In this document: positions 1-8,124 of the stretch, one piece after another
How positions within the stretch are numbered: the stretch's first letter is position 1
Layout: each line of letters begins with the position of its first letter
From: Sphingomicrobium sp.
GTDB lineage: Bacteria > Pseudomonadota > Alphaproteobacteria > Sphingomonadales > Sphingomonadaceae
Assembly (NCBI GenBank): GCA_036563485.1
Contig: DATCMI010000001.1
Coordinates: 890,938 to 954,937, forward strand
Length of the DNA stretch: 64,000 nt
Direction: 5' to 3'
Program-made: the position numbers and the translations under genes
The notes under the pieces: generated by a model
What the model was told of the DNA's origin: nothing
The model's input: only the letters and a program-made list of their open reading frames with translations
Databases searched by the model: none

Positions 1-1621
1 GCAGCATCACCGGCCGGTGCTTGGCGCCGTCTTCGCCGATGTACGTGGCGTCGAGCCGCTCCGGCAGCACGCGGTCGGACTGGATCGTACCGACCTGCCA
101 GGTCCGTCCGATCGCGTCGGTCAGATGCCATTCCAGCTTCGGCGCATAGAAAGCGCCTTCGCCGGGCAGCTCTTCCCAGCCATATTCGTCCGTCGCCATG
201 CCGGCCGCGATGACCGCATTGCGAAGCTCGCTCTCCGCTTTGTCCCAGTCCTCGTCGCTGCCGAACCTGTTGTCGGGGCGAAGCGCCAGCTTCACGGCAT
301 AAGTGAAGCCGAAATCCTTGTAGACGCGGTCGGCGAGCGCGCAGAAGGCCCGCACTTCATCGACGATCTGGTCCTCGCGGCAGAAGATGTGCGCATCGTC
401 CTGCGTGAACTGGCGCACGCGCATCAGCCCGTGAAGCGCGCCGTGCGGCTCGTTCCGGTGGCAGCTGCCGTTCTCGTACAGCCGCAGCGGCAGGTCGCGA
501 TAGCTGGTGATGCCCTGCTTGAAGACCAGCACGTGCGCCGGGCAGTTCATCGGCTTCAGCGCCATCAGGTCGGCCTGGCCCGAAAGCACCGGCGCGTCCT
601 CGTCCGTGCCCGGAATCTCGTCCGGCACGATGAACATGTTCTCGCGATATTTGCCCCAGTGGCCGCTCTTCTCCCACTGCCGCGCGTCCATCAGCTGCGG
701 GGTCTTGATCTCCTGGTAGCCGGCCTCGTCGATGCGGCGGCGCATATACTGCTCGAGCTGGCGCCAGATCATGTAGCCGTTGGCATGCCAGAACACCGAC
801 CCGTGCGCCTCGGCCTGGAGGTGGAACAGGTCCATCTCCTGCCCGAGCTTGCGATGGTCGCGCTTGGCCGCTTCCTCGAGCCGGACGAGATGAGCGTCGA
901 GCTGCTTCTTGTTGAGCCAGGCCGTCCCGTAGATGCGGCTCAGCATCCGGTTCTTGGGATCGCCGCGCCAATAAGCGCCGCTGACCCGCGTCAGCTTAAA
1001 CGCCTGCGGGTCGAGCTTGCCGGTCGAGGCGAGGTGCGGACCGCGGCAGAGGTCGATCCACGCGGTGTCCGCATGTCCCGAACGGTACATGGTGATCGGC
1101 TCGCCCTCGGGCAGCTCCATCACCCATTCGGCCTTGAACCGCTCGCCCTGCTTCTCGAACAAGGCGCGCACGTCCTCGCGCTTCCACACTTCGCGGATGA
1201 GCGGCTCGTCGCGGGCGATGATCCTGCGCATCTCTTCCTCGATCGCCGGAAGCTCTTCCTCGGTGAACGGCCCATGCTCGGCGGTCGGGGCAAAGTCGTA
1301 GTAGAAGCCGTCGTCGGTCGCGGGGCCAAAGGTGATCTGCGTGCCGGGGAACAGGTTCTGCACCGCTTCGGCGAGGATGTGCGCAAAGTCGTGCCGCACC
1401 AGCTCGAGCGCGTCGGCTTCGTCCTTGGACGTGATCAGCGCCAGGCTCGCGTCGCCCTCGAACGGGCGCATGATGTCGCGGACCTCGCCGTCGACGCGCG
1501 CGGCAAGCGCGGCCTTGGCGAGCCCCGGCCCGATCGCCGCGGCGACATCCGCGGGCGTCGAACCTTCCGGCATCTCCCGAACCGACCCGTCGGGGAGCGC
1601 GATCTTGAACATTTTGGTCAT
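1..1621 (-). CDS. thrS: Threonyl-tRNA synthetase, 3' end cut by the window edge
   Basis: Charges tRNA(Thr) with threonine in the cytoplasm. Reading the minus strand from ATG at 1621 gives [20 protein letters not shown], a TGS domain, followed by the editing (SAD) domain with [10 protein letters not shown] and the class II catalytic core. The core shows the zinc-site cysteine in [11 protein letters not shown], motif 2-like [11 protein letters not shown] and, at the very edge, RPVMLH of the histidine zinc-ligand region. About 540 codons are present; the family is usually about 640-670, so the anticodon-binding domain lies beyond position 1. It is divergent from the membrane protein/XRE pair, sharing about 118 bp of upstream DNA. 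The start could also be the in-frame ATG three codons later (MFKIALPDG). Confidence 0.97.
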   Translation of the reverse strand, partial: MTKMFKIALPDGSVREMPEGSTPADVAAAIGPGLAKAALAARVDGEVRDIMRPFEGDASLALITSKDEADALELVRHDFAHILAEAVQNLFPGTQITFGPATDDGFYYDFAPTAEHGPFTEEELPAIEEEMRRIIARDEPLIREVWKREDVRALFEKQGERFKAEWVMELPEGEPITMYRSGHADTAWIDLCRGPHLASTGKLDPQAFKLTRVSGAYWRGDPKNRMLSRIYGTAWLNKKQLDAHLVRLEEAAKRDHRKLGQEMDLFHLQAEAHGSVFWHANGYMIWRQLEQYMRRRIDEAGYQEIKTPQLMDARQWEKSGHWGKYRENMFIVPDEIPGTDEDAPVLSGQADLMALKPMNCPAHVLVFKQGITSYRDLPLRLYENGSCHRNEPHGALHGLMRVRQFTQDDAHIFCREDQIVDEVRAFCALADRVYKDFGFTYAVKLALRPDNRFGSDEDWDKAESELRNAVIAAGMATDEYGWEELPGEGAFYAPKLEWHLTDAIGRTWQVGTIQSDRVLPERLDATYIGEDGAKHRPVML

Positions 1622-1682
1622 CGCACCGGCATGTAGCGCTGCGGCCCGTTGGCCTCAACCTAAGTAGACGTGGAAAGCTCCC

Positions 1683-1720
1683 TTGACATCCGCAAGAGTA
1701 TCAGTAAAGCTACCTTTACT
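1683..1720 (+). promoter_or_regulatory. Promoter with perfect inverted repeat upstream of the membrane protein/XRE pair
   Basis: A consensus -35 (TTGACA, 1683-1688) is followed 16 bp later by a weak -10 (TAAAGC, 1705-1710). Overlapping the -10 is a perfect 7-bp inverted repeat, AGTAAAG-ctac-CTTTACT (1703-1720). The size and placement fit an operator for a small dimeric XRE repressor, and such a regulator is the second gene downstream, so autoregulation is a reasonable inference. Binding has not been shown. A purine-rich Shine-Dalgarno (GGAAAGGAAG, 1725-1734) follows before the GTG at 1740. Confidence 0.5.
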
Positions 1721-1739
1721 TAGTGGAAAGGAAGCTTAC

Positions 1740-2153
1740 GTGTCCAACTCGAACCCCGCCCAGCGGCGCTACACCATATCGGTGCTGCTGTTGTCCGTGG
1801 CCTACATGCTGATCCTGTTCGGGGTGATCACCTTCTTCAAGAACAGCAACCCGCGGGGCGCGTCAGCCTACGTCGCGGCCGTCCTGCCGGCGCTGCCGAT
1901 CATCGGCATCTTCTTCGCCATGGGCCGCTACCTCATCGACGAGCAGGACGAATATGTCCGCATGCTCGTCGTCCGTCAGACTTTGTGGGCCAGCGGCTTC
2001 GCGCTGAGCATCGCCACGATCTGGGGCTTTCTCGAGAATTTCGATTTGGTCGGCCATGTCGATGCTTATTACGCAGCCGTGCTCTGGTTCGGCGGGCTGG
2101 GTATCGGCTCGCTGATGAACCGCCTGACCCTCGGCTCCAGCGGCCGCTGCTGA
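1740..2153 (+). CDS. Small four-helix membrane protein of unknown function
   Basis: A 137-residue protein with about four hydrophobic helices (around SVLLLSVAYMLILFGVI, VLPALPIIGIFFAMGRYL, ASGFALSIATIWGF and AVLWFGGLGIGSLM) and a charged loop DEQDEYVRM after helix two. The GTG start at 1740 is chosen because a Shine-Dalgarno lies just upstream and the -35/-10 promoter covers any earlier start. The stop overlaps the ATG of the XRE regulator by one base (TGATG), so the two are almost certainly co-translated. Such membrane protein/YozG-like XRE pairs are common in bacteria, but the job of the membrane partner is not established. It could sense the envelope or antagonise the regulator; neither can be read from the sequence. 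Confidence 0.8.
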   Translation: MSNSNPAQRRYTISVLLLSVAYMLILFGVITFFKNSNPRGASAYVAAVLPALPIIGIFFAMGRYLIDEQDEYVRMLVVRQTLWASGFALSIATIWGFLENFDLVGHVDAYYAAVLWFGGLGIGSLMNRLTLGSSGRC

Positions 2154-2368
2154 TGGAAAATCGCCTCAAGGTCCTGCGCGCCGAGCGCAACTGGAGCCAG
2201 CAGGACCTCGCCGAACGGCTCCAGGTCTCCCGCCAGAGCGTGAACGCGATCGAGACCGGCAAGTACGATCCCTCGCTGCCGCTCGCCTTCCGCATCGCCG
2301 AACTGTTCGAGCTCGGCATCGAAGAAATCTTCGTCTCCCCCACCCGGCGAAGCTCCAAGGCCATCTAG
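2153..2368 (+). CDS. Small XRE/Cro-type transcriptional regulator (YozG-like)
   Basis: A 71-residue DNA-binding protein consisting almost entirely of one helix-turn-helix: ERNWSQQDLAERLQVSRQSV is the canonical HTH_3 segment, followed by NAIETGKYDPSLPLAFRIAE. No ligand or oligomerisation domain is present; members of this compact class act as dimers. It starts inside the stop codon of the membrane protein gene. The palindrome at 1703-1720 over the operon promoter is the obvious candidate operator. The next gene starts 31 bp on and has its own strong Shine-Dalgarno. Confidence 0.92.
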   Translation: MENRLKVLRAERNWSQQDLAERLQVSRQSVNAIETGKYDPSLPLAFRIAELFELGIEEIFVSPTRRSSKAI

Positions 2369-2399
2369 GCCACTCAACCACTCACTACAGGAGGAACTT

Positions 2400-3329
2400 A
2401 TGCGTCTTTGCGCACTGATGCTTTGCGCCCTCGCGGCGTCCACGCTCGACTGGTCCGCGCCTGCTCATGCAGCGGCCAAGGCAGCCGCCGCGAGCCAATT
2501 CGCACCGTCGCGGTTCAGCGTCGTCGTCGAGGGCAAGGGCCCCCACGTCATCTTCATCCCCGGCCTGTCGAGCACGCGCGACGTCTGGGCGGCGAGCGTC
2601 CAGGCCCTGAAGTCGAAATACCGCCTGCATCTCGTGCAGCTGAAAGGCTTCGGCGAGGAGGCCGGACCGAATGCGTCCGGACCGGTCCTCAAACCCTTCG
2701 TCGAAGAGCTCGCGGCCTATATCGAGGCCAACAAGCTGAAGTCGCCGGCTATTGTCGGCCATTCGATGGGCGGACTCGCTGCACTGATGCTGGCCGCGGA
2801 GCACCCGCGTGCCGCCGGCAAGCTGATGATCGTCGACGCCTTCCCGTTCATCGGCCCGGTGTTCGGCGCGCCGGATGTCGCGACGATCACCCCGCGCGCC
2901 GAGCAGATGCGCTCCATGGTGCTCGCCCAGGCCGCCAAGGTGACGCCGGCATTCGGCAAGCCGGCGGACTGCCCGGCGACACTCCCCGCACCCGCCAGGA
3001 TCGTCGGCAACATGACCAACAGCGCGGTTGGCGCCTGCATCATGAAGCATGGCGCGACGGCATCCGACATGCGCGTCGTCGCTCAGGCCATGTACGACGA
3101 CATGCTCACCGACATGCGCCCGCGCCTCAAGGACATCGCCGTGCCGGTCACCATGCTTTACCCGCAGGACGACCGCCTGGTGACGAAGGAAGAAGCGGAC
3201 AAGCTCTATGCCGAAAGCTATGCCGGCACGCCAAAGCTGAAGCTGGTGCGGATCCCCGGCAGCTACCACTTCATCATGCAGGACCAGCCCGCATTGTTCG
3301 AAGAGCAGCTGAAGGCGTTCCTGCGCTAG
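2400..3329 (+). CDS. Exported alpha/beta-hydrolase
   Basis: A 309-residue serine hydrolase with an N-terminal signal peptide (MRLCALMLCALAAS...PAHAAAKA, cleavage near residues 24-26), so probably periplasmic. The nucleophile elbow is GHSMGG with Ser122. The oxyanion-side loop is FIPGLSSTRDVW, a likely acid is in YPQDDRLVT, and the catalytic His is in GSYHFIMQDQP near the end. The start has a textbook AGGAGG at 2389-2394. The substrate is not predictable; the fold covers esterases, lactonases and C-C hydrolases. It is convergent with the aldo/keto reductase, with six bases between the stop codons. Confidence 0.88.
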   Translation: MRLCALMLCALAASTLDWSAPAHAAAKAAAASQFAPSRFSVVVEGKGPHVIFIPGLSSTRDVWAASVQALKSKYRLHLVQLKGFGEEAGPNASGPVLKPFVEELAAYIEANKLKSPAIVGHSMGGLAALMLAAEHPRAAGKLMIVDAFPFIGPVFGAPDVATITPRAEQMRSMVLAQAAKVTPAFGKPADCPATLPAPARIVGNMTNSAVGACIMKHGATASDMRVVAQAMYDDMLTDMRPRLKDIAVPVTMLYPQDDRLVTKEEADKLYAESYAGTPKLKLVRIPGSYHFIMQDQPALFEEQLKAFLR

Positions 3330-3335
3330 TCGGCG

Positions 3336-4307
3336 CTACTGCCCGAGCGCTGCCCCGATGATCGCTTCGGCCCGGCTGAACAGCTGCGTGTCGACGGTCA
3401 CGCCGGACGCTGCCGCATTTTCCCGCACCTGTTCGGGGCGCGACGCACCGATGATCGCCGAGGCGACGTTCGGCTCGCGAAGCACCCAGGCAAGCGCGAA
3501 TTGCGGCAGCGTCAGGCCGGCTTCCTCGGCGATCGGCTTCAGCTGCTGCACGGCCCGAAGCACTTGCGGTTCGAGCAGCCGGTCCATGAAGCCGCTCATC
3601 TCGCTGCTGGCCGCGCGCGAGTCCTTGGGCGGCGGCGCATCGGGATCGTACTTGCCGCTCAGCACGCCCTGGCCGAGCGGCGACCAGACGATCTGCGAAA
3701 TGCCGTTGGCCGCGCATAGCGGGATGACCTCGTCTTCCGGCTCGCGCCACAGCAGTGAATATTGCGGCTGGCTCGAGACGAACTTGGCAACACTTGTCCC
3801 GAGCGTCGACGAGGGGCCGGTCATCTCGATCGCCGCCTGGATGCGATCGGCGGGCCATTCCGAAAAGCCGATGTAGCGCACCTTGCCGCTGTCCACCGCC
3901 CGGGTCAGCGCCTCCATCGTCTCCTCGAGCGGCGTGTCCCAATCATAACGGTGACACTGATAAAGATCGATGACGTCGGTCTGCAGCCGCTTCAGCGACG
4001 CATCGAGCTGCTTTTCGACCTGCGCGCGCGATAGCCCGCGGTCGGTGTCGCTCATCGGGAAGAACAGCTTGGCCGCCAGCACGTAGCTGTCGCGCGGCCG
4101 CCCCTTCAGCGCTTCGCCGAGGAACGTCTCGGCGGCACCGCGGCCATAGACGTTCGCGGTATCGATGAAATTGATGCCCTGCTCGAAGGATTCGTCGAGG
4201 CAGGCGCGCGCCTTGTCCGCTTCGACGCCGACGCCATAGGTGAGCCAGGATCCCAGCGAAATCTCGGAAACTTCGAGGTCGCTGTCGCCGAGCTTGCGAT
4301 ATTTCAT
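3336..4307 (-). CDS. Aldo/keto reductase
   Basis: A 323-residue NADP(H)-dependent oxidoreductase of the AKR fold, closest in style to the Kv-beta/YghZ group (N-terminus MKYRKLGDSDLEVSEISLGSW). The catalytic tetrad is intact: Asp49 and Tyr54 in DTANVYG, Lys80 in YVLAAK and His119 in DLYQCHRYDW. The cofactor-binding end is recognisable in ASAIIGASRPEQVREN. Natural substrates of this group are mostly unknown aldehydes and ketones; detoxification is the usual guess. Cytoplasmic. The SGNH hydrolase lies 55 bp upstream on the same strand, so the two may be co-transcribed. Confidence 0.93.
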   Translation of the reverse strand: MKYRKLGDSDLEVSEISLGSWLTYGVGVEADKARACLDESFEQGINFIDTANVYGRGAAETFLGEALKGRPRDSYVLAAKLFFPMSDTDRGLSRAQVEKQLDASLKRLQTDVIDLYQCHRYDWDTPLEETMEALTRAVDSGKVRYIGFSEWPADRIQAAIEMTGPSSTLGTSVAKFVSSQPQYSLLWREPEDEVIPLCAANGISQIVWSPLGQGVLSGKYDPDAPPPKDSRAASSEMSGFMDRLLEPQVLRAVQQLKPIAEEAGLTLPQFALAWVLREPNVASAIIGASRPEQVRENAAASGVTVDTQLFSRAEAIIGAALGQ

Positions 4308-4362
4308 GGCCGTTCCTCCTGAACCTGTGGTCGACGCCAGCTAGGCCGCCTGCCGCACCGCA

Positions 4363-5004
4363 TCAATCTCGGCTCGCCACGACAACCGACCGTTTGGGCA
4401 AGTGCGGAAGCTCCGCCGCCAAGGCGGCAATGGCGGCTGCGATCTTGTCGCCGCCCTGCTCCGAAGGTTCGATCGGGTTCGCATAGTCGCTCGGCTCGCT
4501 GCAGATCAGTCGCAGGTCGATCAGTGGCAAACCGCGGCTGAAGGCGGCGCGGGTAATCACATCGTTGAAAAGCGACAGGGCCGCCGTGATGACCGTTCCT
4601 TCGGGAGGCGGGAAATTCGCATCGTAGATCGTGCATAGGGCCGCCGGAACTCCGGTGGCGGCCAGTTGCTCGACCAGCCGCGCATAGCCATCGCGGAACG
4701 CGGCCTGCGCCTCGGCAAGCATCATCACCGCCTCGCCCACCGACGTGCTGCGCTTCTGTAGCAGGTGCGCTTCGCCCAGCGCGTCATTGCCGCCGGCGCT
4801 CACCACCAGCAATGTCGCATCGGCCGGCAGCCGCCCCAGCTGCGACGAGACGCCTGCGACCACCGCTCCGTCGACTGCGAGAAGGCTGGCACGCGAGTCG
4901 CTCGGCAGCTTCGAACGCAGCTGGCGGACCACGTCCGGCGCCCCGCCGACATAGGCGGCATTGTCGAAGATGGAATCGCCGAGAAGGATGATGTGACCTG
5001 ACAT
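4363..5004 (-). CDS. SGNH/GDSL-family hydrolase-like protein
   Basis: A 213-residue protein beginning MSGHIILLGDSIFDN, which is block I of the SGNH superfamily with Ser11 as nucleophile. Block III is visible as SAGGNDALGE. The C-terminal region, where the family normally carries the DxxH pair, reads PSDYANPIEPSEQGG and contains no histidine, so the usual catalytic base appears to be missing or replaced. No signal peptide is evident. The substrate is unknown; esterases, lipases and acyl transferases all occur in the family. It precedes the aldo/keto reductase and is divergent from the hydrolase at 5073. Confidence 0.83.
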   Translation of the reverse strand: MSGHIILLGDSIFDNAAYVGGAPDVVRQLRSKLPSDSRASLLAVDGAVVAGVSSQLGRLPADATLLVVSAGGNDALGEAHLLQKRSTSVGEAVMMLAEAQAAFRDGYARLVEQLAATGVPAALCTIYDANFPPPEGTVITAALSLFNDVITRAAFSRGLPLIDLRLICSEPSDYANPIEPSEQGGDKIAAAIAALAAELPHLPKRSVVVASRD

Positions 5005-5072
5005 GAGCAGTGCCTAACTCCTCAAGTGGTGCCCCTGTTCACCGCCGCCACGCCTTGGCCTAAGCGGGGCGC

Positions 5073-5828
5073 ATGATCGCAAGTGCAGCCGACCCCGAGA
5101 CCTTCAACGTGAATGGTCGATCGATCGCATACCGCGCGAGGCCGGGCTCTTCCCCGACATTGGTCTTCCTGCCGGGCTATGCCTCGGACATGGAGGGCAC
5201 CAAGGCGCTCGCGCTCGACGGCTTTGCGCAAGAGCGCGGCTCGTCGATGCTGCGCCTGGACTATTCCGGGACGGGCTCCAGCGCCGGCCGATTCGAGGAC
5301 GGCACCCTCGCGCTTTGGCTCGAGGAAGCGCTTGCCGCGGTGGACGAGCTGACCGACGGTCCGCTGATCCTGGTCGGCTCCTCGATGGGCGGGTGGATCG
5401 CGCTTCATCTGGCGCTGCTCAGGCCCGAGCGCGTCCAGGCCCTGGCCGGGATCGCCGCCGCGCCGGACTTTACCGAATGGGGCTTCGGCCCGCCGCAACG
5501 CGCGATGCTGGAGCGCGAAGGCCGGCTCGGCCAGCCCGATCCCGAAGGCCGCGCAACGCCGCATCTGATGACCCAGGCGTTCTGGCAATCGGGCCAGGCG
5601 CTCCGGCTCCTCGACGGAGAGATCGCTATCGACTGCCCCGTCCGGCTGATCCACGGCGAGGACGACCGCGACGTCCCGCTCGACGTCGCCTTCCGCACGA
5701 TGCGCGCGCTGCGTTCATCCGATGTCCAGCTGAACGTCATCAAGGGCGGCGGTCACCGCCTGTCGGAATCGCATGAGATCGCTGCGATCCTGCACACCGT
5801 CGAAGGCCTGCTGGAGCGCCAACCTTGA
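5073..5828 (+). CDS. Cytoplasmic alpha/beta-hydrolase (ABHD10-like)
   Basis: A 251-residue serine hydrolase without a signal peptide. Visible elements are the oxyanion loop FLPGYASDMEGTKA, the strand LRLDYSGTGSS, the nucleophile elbow GSSMGG (Ser104), the acid-containing HGEDDRDVPLD and the terminal GGGHRLSE with the catalytic His. The pattern resembles the alphaproteobacterial relatives of mitochondrial ABHD10 (a thioesterase-like enzyme), but the substrate is inference only. Its TGA overlaps the TTG start of the TPR gene, making it the first gene of a compact run ending with gloB. Confidence 0.88.
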   Translation: MIASAADPETFNVNGRSIAYRARPGSSPTLVFLPGYASDMEGTKALALDGFAQERGSSMLRLDYSGTGSSAGRFEDGTLALWLEEALAAVDELTDGPLILVGSSMGGWIALHLALLRPERVQALAGIAAAPDFTEWGFGPPQRAMLEREGRLGQPDPEGRATPHLMTQAFWQSGQALRLLDGEIAIDCPVRLIHGEDDRDVPLDVAFRTMRALRSSDVQLNVIKGGGHRLSESHEIAAILHTVEGLLERQP

Positions 5829-6511
5829 TCCTTCTTCTTGCCGCCGCCGTCGCCGCAGCCGCGCCGCAAACGGCCAAATGCCCGGACCTCGTCACTCCCG
5901 AAGCGCTCGTCTGCCGCGCCCTCAGCGCGCAGTCGGGCGGCGATCCCGCCGGCGCCGCACGCGCGTTCGAAGAAGCGGCGAAGGCTGCCTCCGACACCGA
6001 CCCGGCCACGGCGCGCCTGTGGGCGGCAGCCGGCAATATGTGGATCGCGGCGGACCAGCCCGGGAAGGCGGCCGTCGCGCTGGACAAGGCGCTGGCGATG
6101 CGCGGCCTCGTTGCCGAGCAGCGCGGCGAAGCGCTTCTCGACCGCGCCCGCGCAGCCGAGGCGCAAGACGATCTCAAGACGGCCCGTGCGAAGCTCGACG
6201 AGGCGGGACAGACCATCTCCGCAGATCCCTTCTACTGGTATTTTGCCGCGGCGCTGGCGATCCGCGAAGGCGACGGCAATGCCGCGCAGACGGCGATCAA
6301 CAAGGCGCTGGCGCTCGCGCCGGGCGATCCGACCATCTTGTTCGAAGCCGGCCACGTCGCCCATTTCCGGGGCGAGACCGACAAGGCGCGCAGCTACTGG
6401 ATGCGTGCGGCGGGCAGCGACAATGGCGAGATCGGCAAGGCTGCGGCGAAGGCGGTCGAAATGCTCGGCGTGACGCCGGTCGTGAAATCCGGCGTGACGC
6501 CGCCTAAATAG
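5825..6511 (+). CDS. Exported TPR-repeat protein
   Basis: A 228-residue protein with a short hydrophobic leader ([15 protein letters not shown]) and alternating Ala-rich helix pairs typical of tetratricopeptide repeats, e.g. [18 protein letters not shown] and [23 protein letters not shown] domains hold protein partners, so a scaffold role in the periplasm is likely, though no partner is identifiable. The start is TTG at 5825, inside the previous stop. The helical repeats cover roughly residues 40-205. It sits five bases upstream of gloA. Confidence 0.8.
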   Translation: MILLLAAAVAAAAPQTAKCPDLVTPEALVCRALSAQSGGDPAGAARAFEEAAKAASDTDPATARLWAAAGNMWIAADQPGKAAVALDKALAMRGLVAEQRGEALLDRARAAEAQDDLKTARAKLDEAGQTISADPFYWYFAAALAIREGDGNAAQTAINKALALAPGDPTILFEAGHVAHFRGETDKARSYWMRAAGSDNGEIGKAAAKAVEMLGVTPVVKSGVTPPK

Positions 6512-6516
6512 GCGCG

Positions 6517-6936
6517 ATGCGCTTCCTCCATTCCATGCTGCGGGTCGCCGACCCCGACGCCACCCTCCGCTTCTTCAACCTGCTCGGCCTCGAAGAGCGC
6601 CGACGCATGGAGAATGAAGCGGGCAAATTCACCCTCATCTTCCTCGGCGTCCCCGGCGACGAAGGCGGCGAGGTCGAGCTGACCTACAATTGGGGAAAGG
6701 ACGAGCCCTACGGCGGCGGCCGCAACTTCGGCCATCTCGCCTATCAGGTCGACGACATCTACGAGACCTGCCAACGACTCATGGACGCGGGCGTGACGAT
6801 CAACCGCCCGCCGCGCGACGGCCGCATGGCCTTCGTCCGCAGCCCCGATAACATCTCCGTGGAGTTGCTTCAGAAAGGCCAGGCGCTCGCCCCGGCCGAG
6901 CCCTGGGCATCGATGCCGAACACGGGCGAGTGGTAG
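6517..6936 (+). CDS. gloA: Lactoylglutathione lyase (glyoxalase I), VOC family
   Basis: Converts the hemithioacetal of methylglyoxal and glutathione to S-lactoylglutathione. The 139-residue protein has all four metal ligands of the bacterial enzyme in the expected places: His5 ([10 protein letters not shown]), Glu54 (EVELTYNW), His73 ([11 protein letters not shown]) and Glu116 (ISVELLQ). The length matches the Ni/Co-type GloA of about 135 residues. It overlaps the start of gloB by seven bases, so both steps of the glutathione-dependent methylglyoxal pathway are made together. Confidence 0.95.
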   Translation: MRFLHSMLRVADPDATLRFFNLLGLEERRRMENEAGKFTLIFLGVPGDEGGEVELTYNWGKDEPYGGGRNFGHLAYQVDDIYETCQRLMDAGVTINRPPRDGRMAFVRSPDNISVELLQKGQALAPAEPWASMPNTGEW

Positions 6937-7655
6937 TGCTGGAGATCGTCCCCGTCTCGGCATTTTCCGACAATTACATCTGGCTGGTCCACGATTCCGA
7001 CAGCGGCGAGACCGCGGTGGTCGATCCCGGCGACGCCGCCCCGGCGCTTGCCGAGGCGGAGCGGCGCGGCTGGACCATCGGCCAGGTCTGGAACACCCAC
7101 TGGCACCCGGACCACACCGGCGGCAACCTCGCGATGAAGGATGCGACCGGCACGGTCATCTCGGGACCTGCCGGCGAGCGGATCCCGGGGCGGGACGCGG
7201 TCCTGCGCGAAGGCGATGAAGTGCGGCTGGGGCAACATCGCGGACGGATCGTCGAAGTGCCGGGCCACACGCTCGACCACATTGCCGTCGTCTTCGACGA
7301 AGAGCGGGTGGCGTTCGTCGGCGACACCTTGTTCGCCATGGGCTGCGGCCGGTTGTTCGAAGGCACGCCGGAGCAGATGTACGGCTCGCTGCAGCGGCTC
7401 GCCGGCTTGCCGGACGACACGAAGCTCTATTGCGCGCACGAATATACGCTCTCGAACGCCCGCTTCGCCGCCCATGCGGAGCCGGAGAACACGGCCATTG
7501 CGGAGCGCGTCCGAAACGTCGAGCAACTGCGCGCACGAGGCGAAATCACGCTGCCGACCACGATCGCGCAGGAACGGGAGACGAACCCCTTCGTTCGTTC
7601 TTCCAGCGTCGCTGAGTTTGCGGCGCGCAGGGCCGCCAAAGACAGCTTCAGTTAA
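6930..7655 (+). CDS. gloB: Hydroxyacylglutathione hydrolase (glyoxalase II)
   Basis: Hydrolyses S-lactoylglutathione to D-lactate and glutathione, completing the pathway begun by GloA. The 241-residue metallo-beta-lactamase-fold protein carries the binuclear metal site [10 protein letters not shown], then [25 protein letters not shown] and [10 protein letters not shown]. The C-terminal glyoxalase II domain ends with TNPFVRSS, the usual substrate-binding tail. Translation may start at GTG 6930 or GTG 6936; both lie in the gloA overlap. Confidence 0.96.
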   Translation: MVVLEIVPVSAFSDNYIWLVHDSDSGETAVVDPGDAAPALAEAERRGWTIGQVWNTHWHPDHTGGNLAMKDATGTVISGPAGERIPGRDAVLREGDEVRLGQHRGRIVEVPGHTLDHIAVVFDEERVAFVGDTLFAMGCGRLFEGTPEQMYGSLQRLAGLPDDTKLYCAHEYTLSNARFAAHAEPENTAIAERVRNVEQLRARGEITLPTTIAQERETNPFVRSSSVAEFAARRAAKDSFS

Positions 7656-7701
7656 GCCTTAGCGGGGCTGGATGCGGCGGATCAGAATCGGGAGATTGGA
7701 G

Positions 7702-8124
7702 ATGAGGAAGTTCGCGTTGCTCGTGGTCGGAGCGTCTCTCGGCGCGTGCACGGCGGCGCCGCCCTCGCCTTACCCCTATGGATATGCCGGCACTTCGCCG
7801 ATCAACGACCCGCGTCTGGGCCAGCTGCTTGCCGGCCGGGTTGCGGGCCAGCCTCGCCAGTGCCTCAACGCTTCGCGATCGGCGGACCTCCTCCCGGTGG
7901 CAGGCAATTACGTCGCCTACCGCGACCTCGGCACCATCTACGTCAGCCGGACGGACGGGATCTGCGACACCCGGCGTAGCAGCAACACGCTGGTGACCAG
8001 GTCTGTCGGCCTGTCGTCGGGCCCCTGCCGTGGCGACACCGCTTATGTGGTGGATTCCGGTTCAGGGATGACCGTCGGCAGCTGCACGTTCGGCGATTTC
8101 GTCCCTTACGACCGCGCCCGCTAG
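7702..8124 (+). CDS. Putative lipoprotein of unknown function
   Basis: A 140-residue secreted protein. The ATG at 7702 is preferred over the longer reading because it is preceded by GGAG and begins a clean lipoprotein signal, MRKFALLVVGASLGAC, with the lipobox cysteine at residue 16. The mature part has several cysteines (QCLNAS, GICDT, GPCRG, GSCTFG), which could form two disulfides, and the tail is FGDFVPYDRAR. No family is recognised. Its end overlaps the convergent acyl-CoA synthetase by four bases. Confidence 0.7.
   Translation: MRKFALLVVGASLGACTAAPPSPYPYGYAGTSPINDPRLGQLLAGRVAGQPRQCLNASRSADLLPVAGNYVAYRDLGTIYVSRTDGICDTRRSSNTLVTRSVGLSSGPCRGDTAYVVDSGSGMTVGSCTFGDFVPYDRAR

Noticed and set aside
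17-1636. Long plus-strand open frame over thrS
   Set aside because: It is the antisense of threonyl-tRNA synthetase; its protein has no recognisable pattern, while the minus frame encodes the full TGS, editing and catalytic domains.
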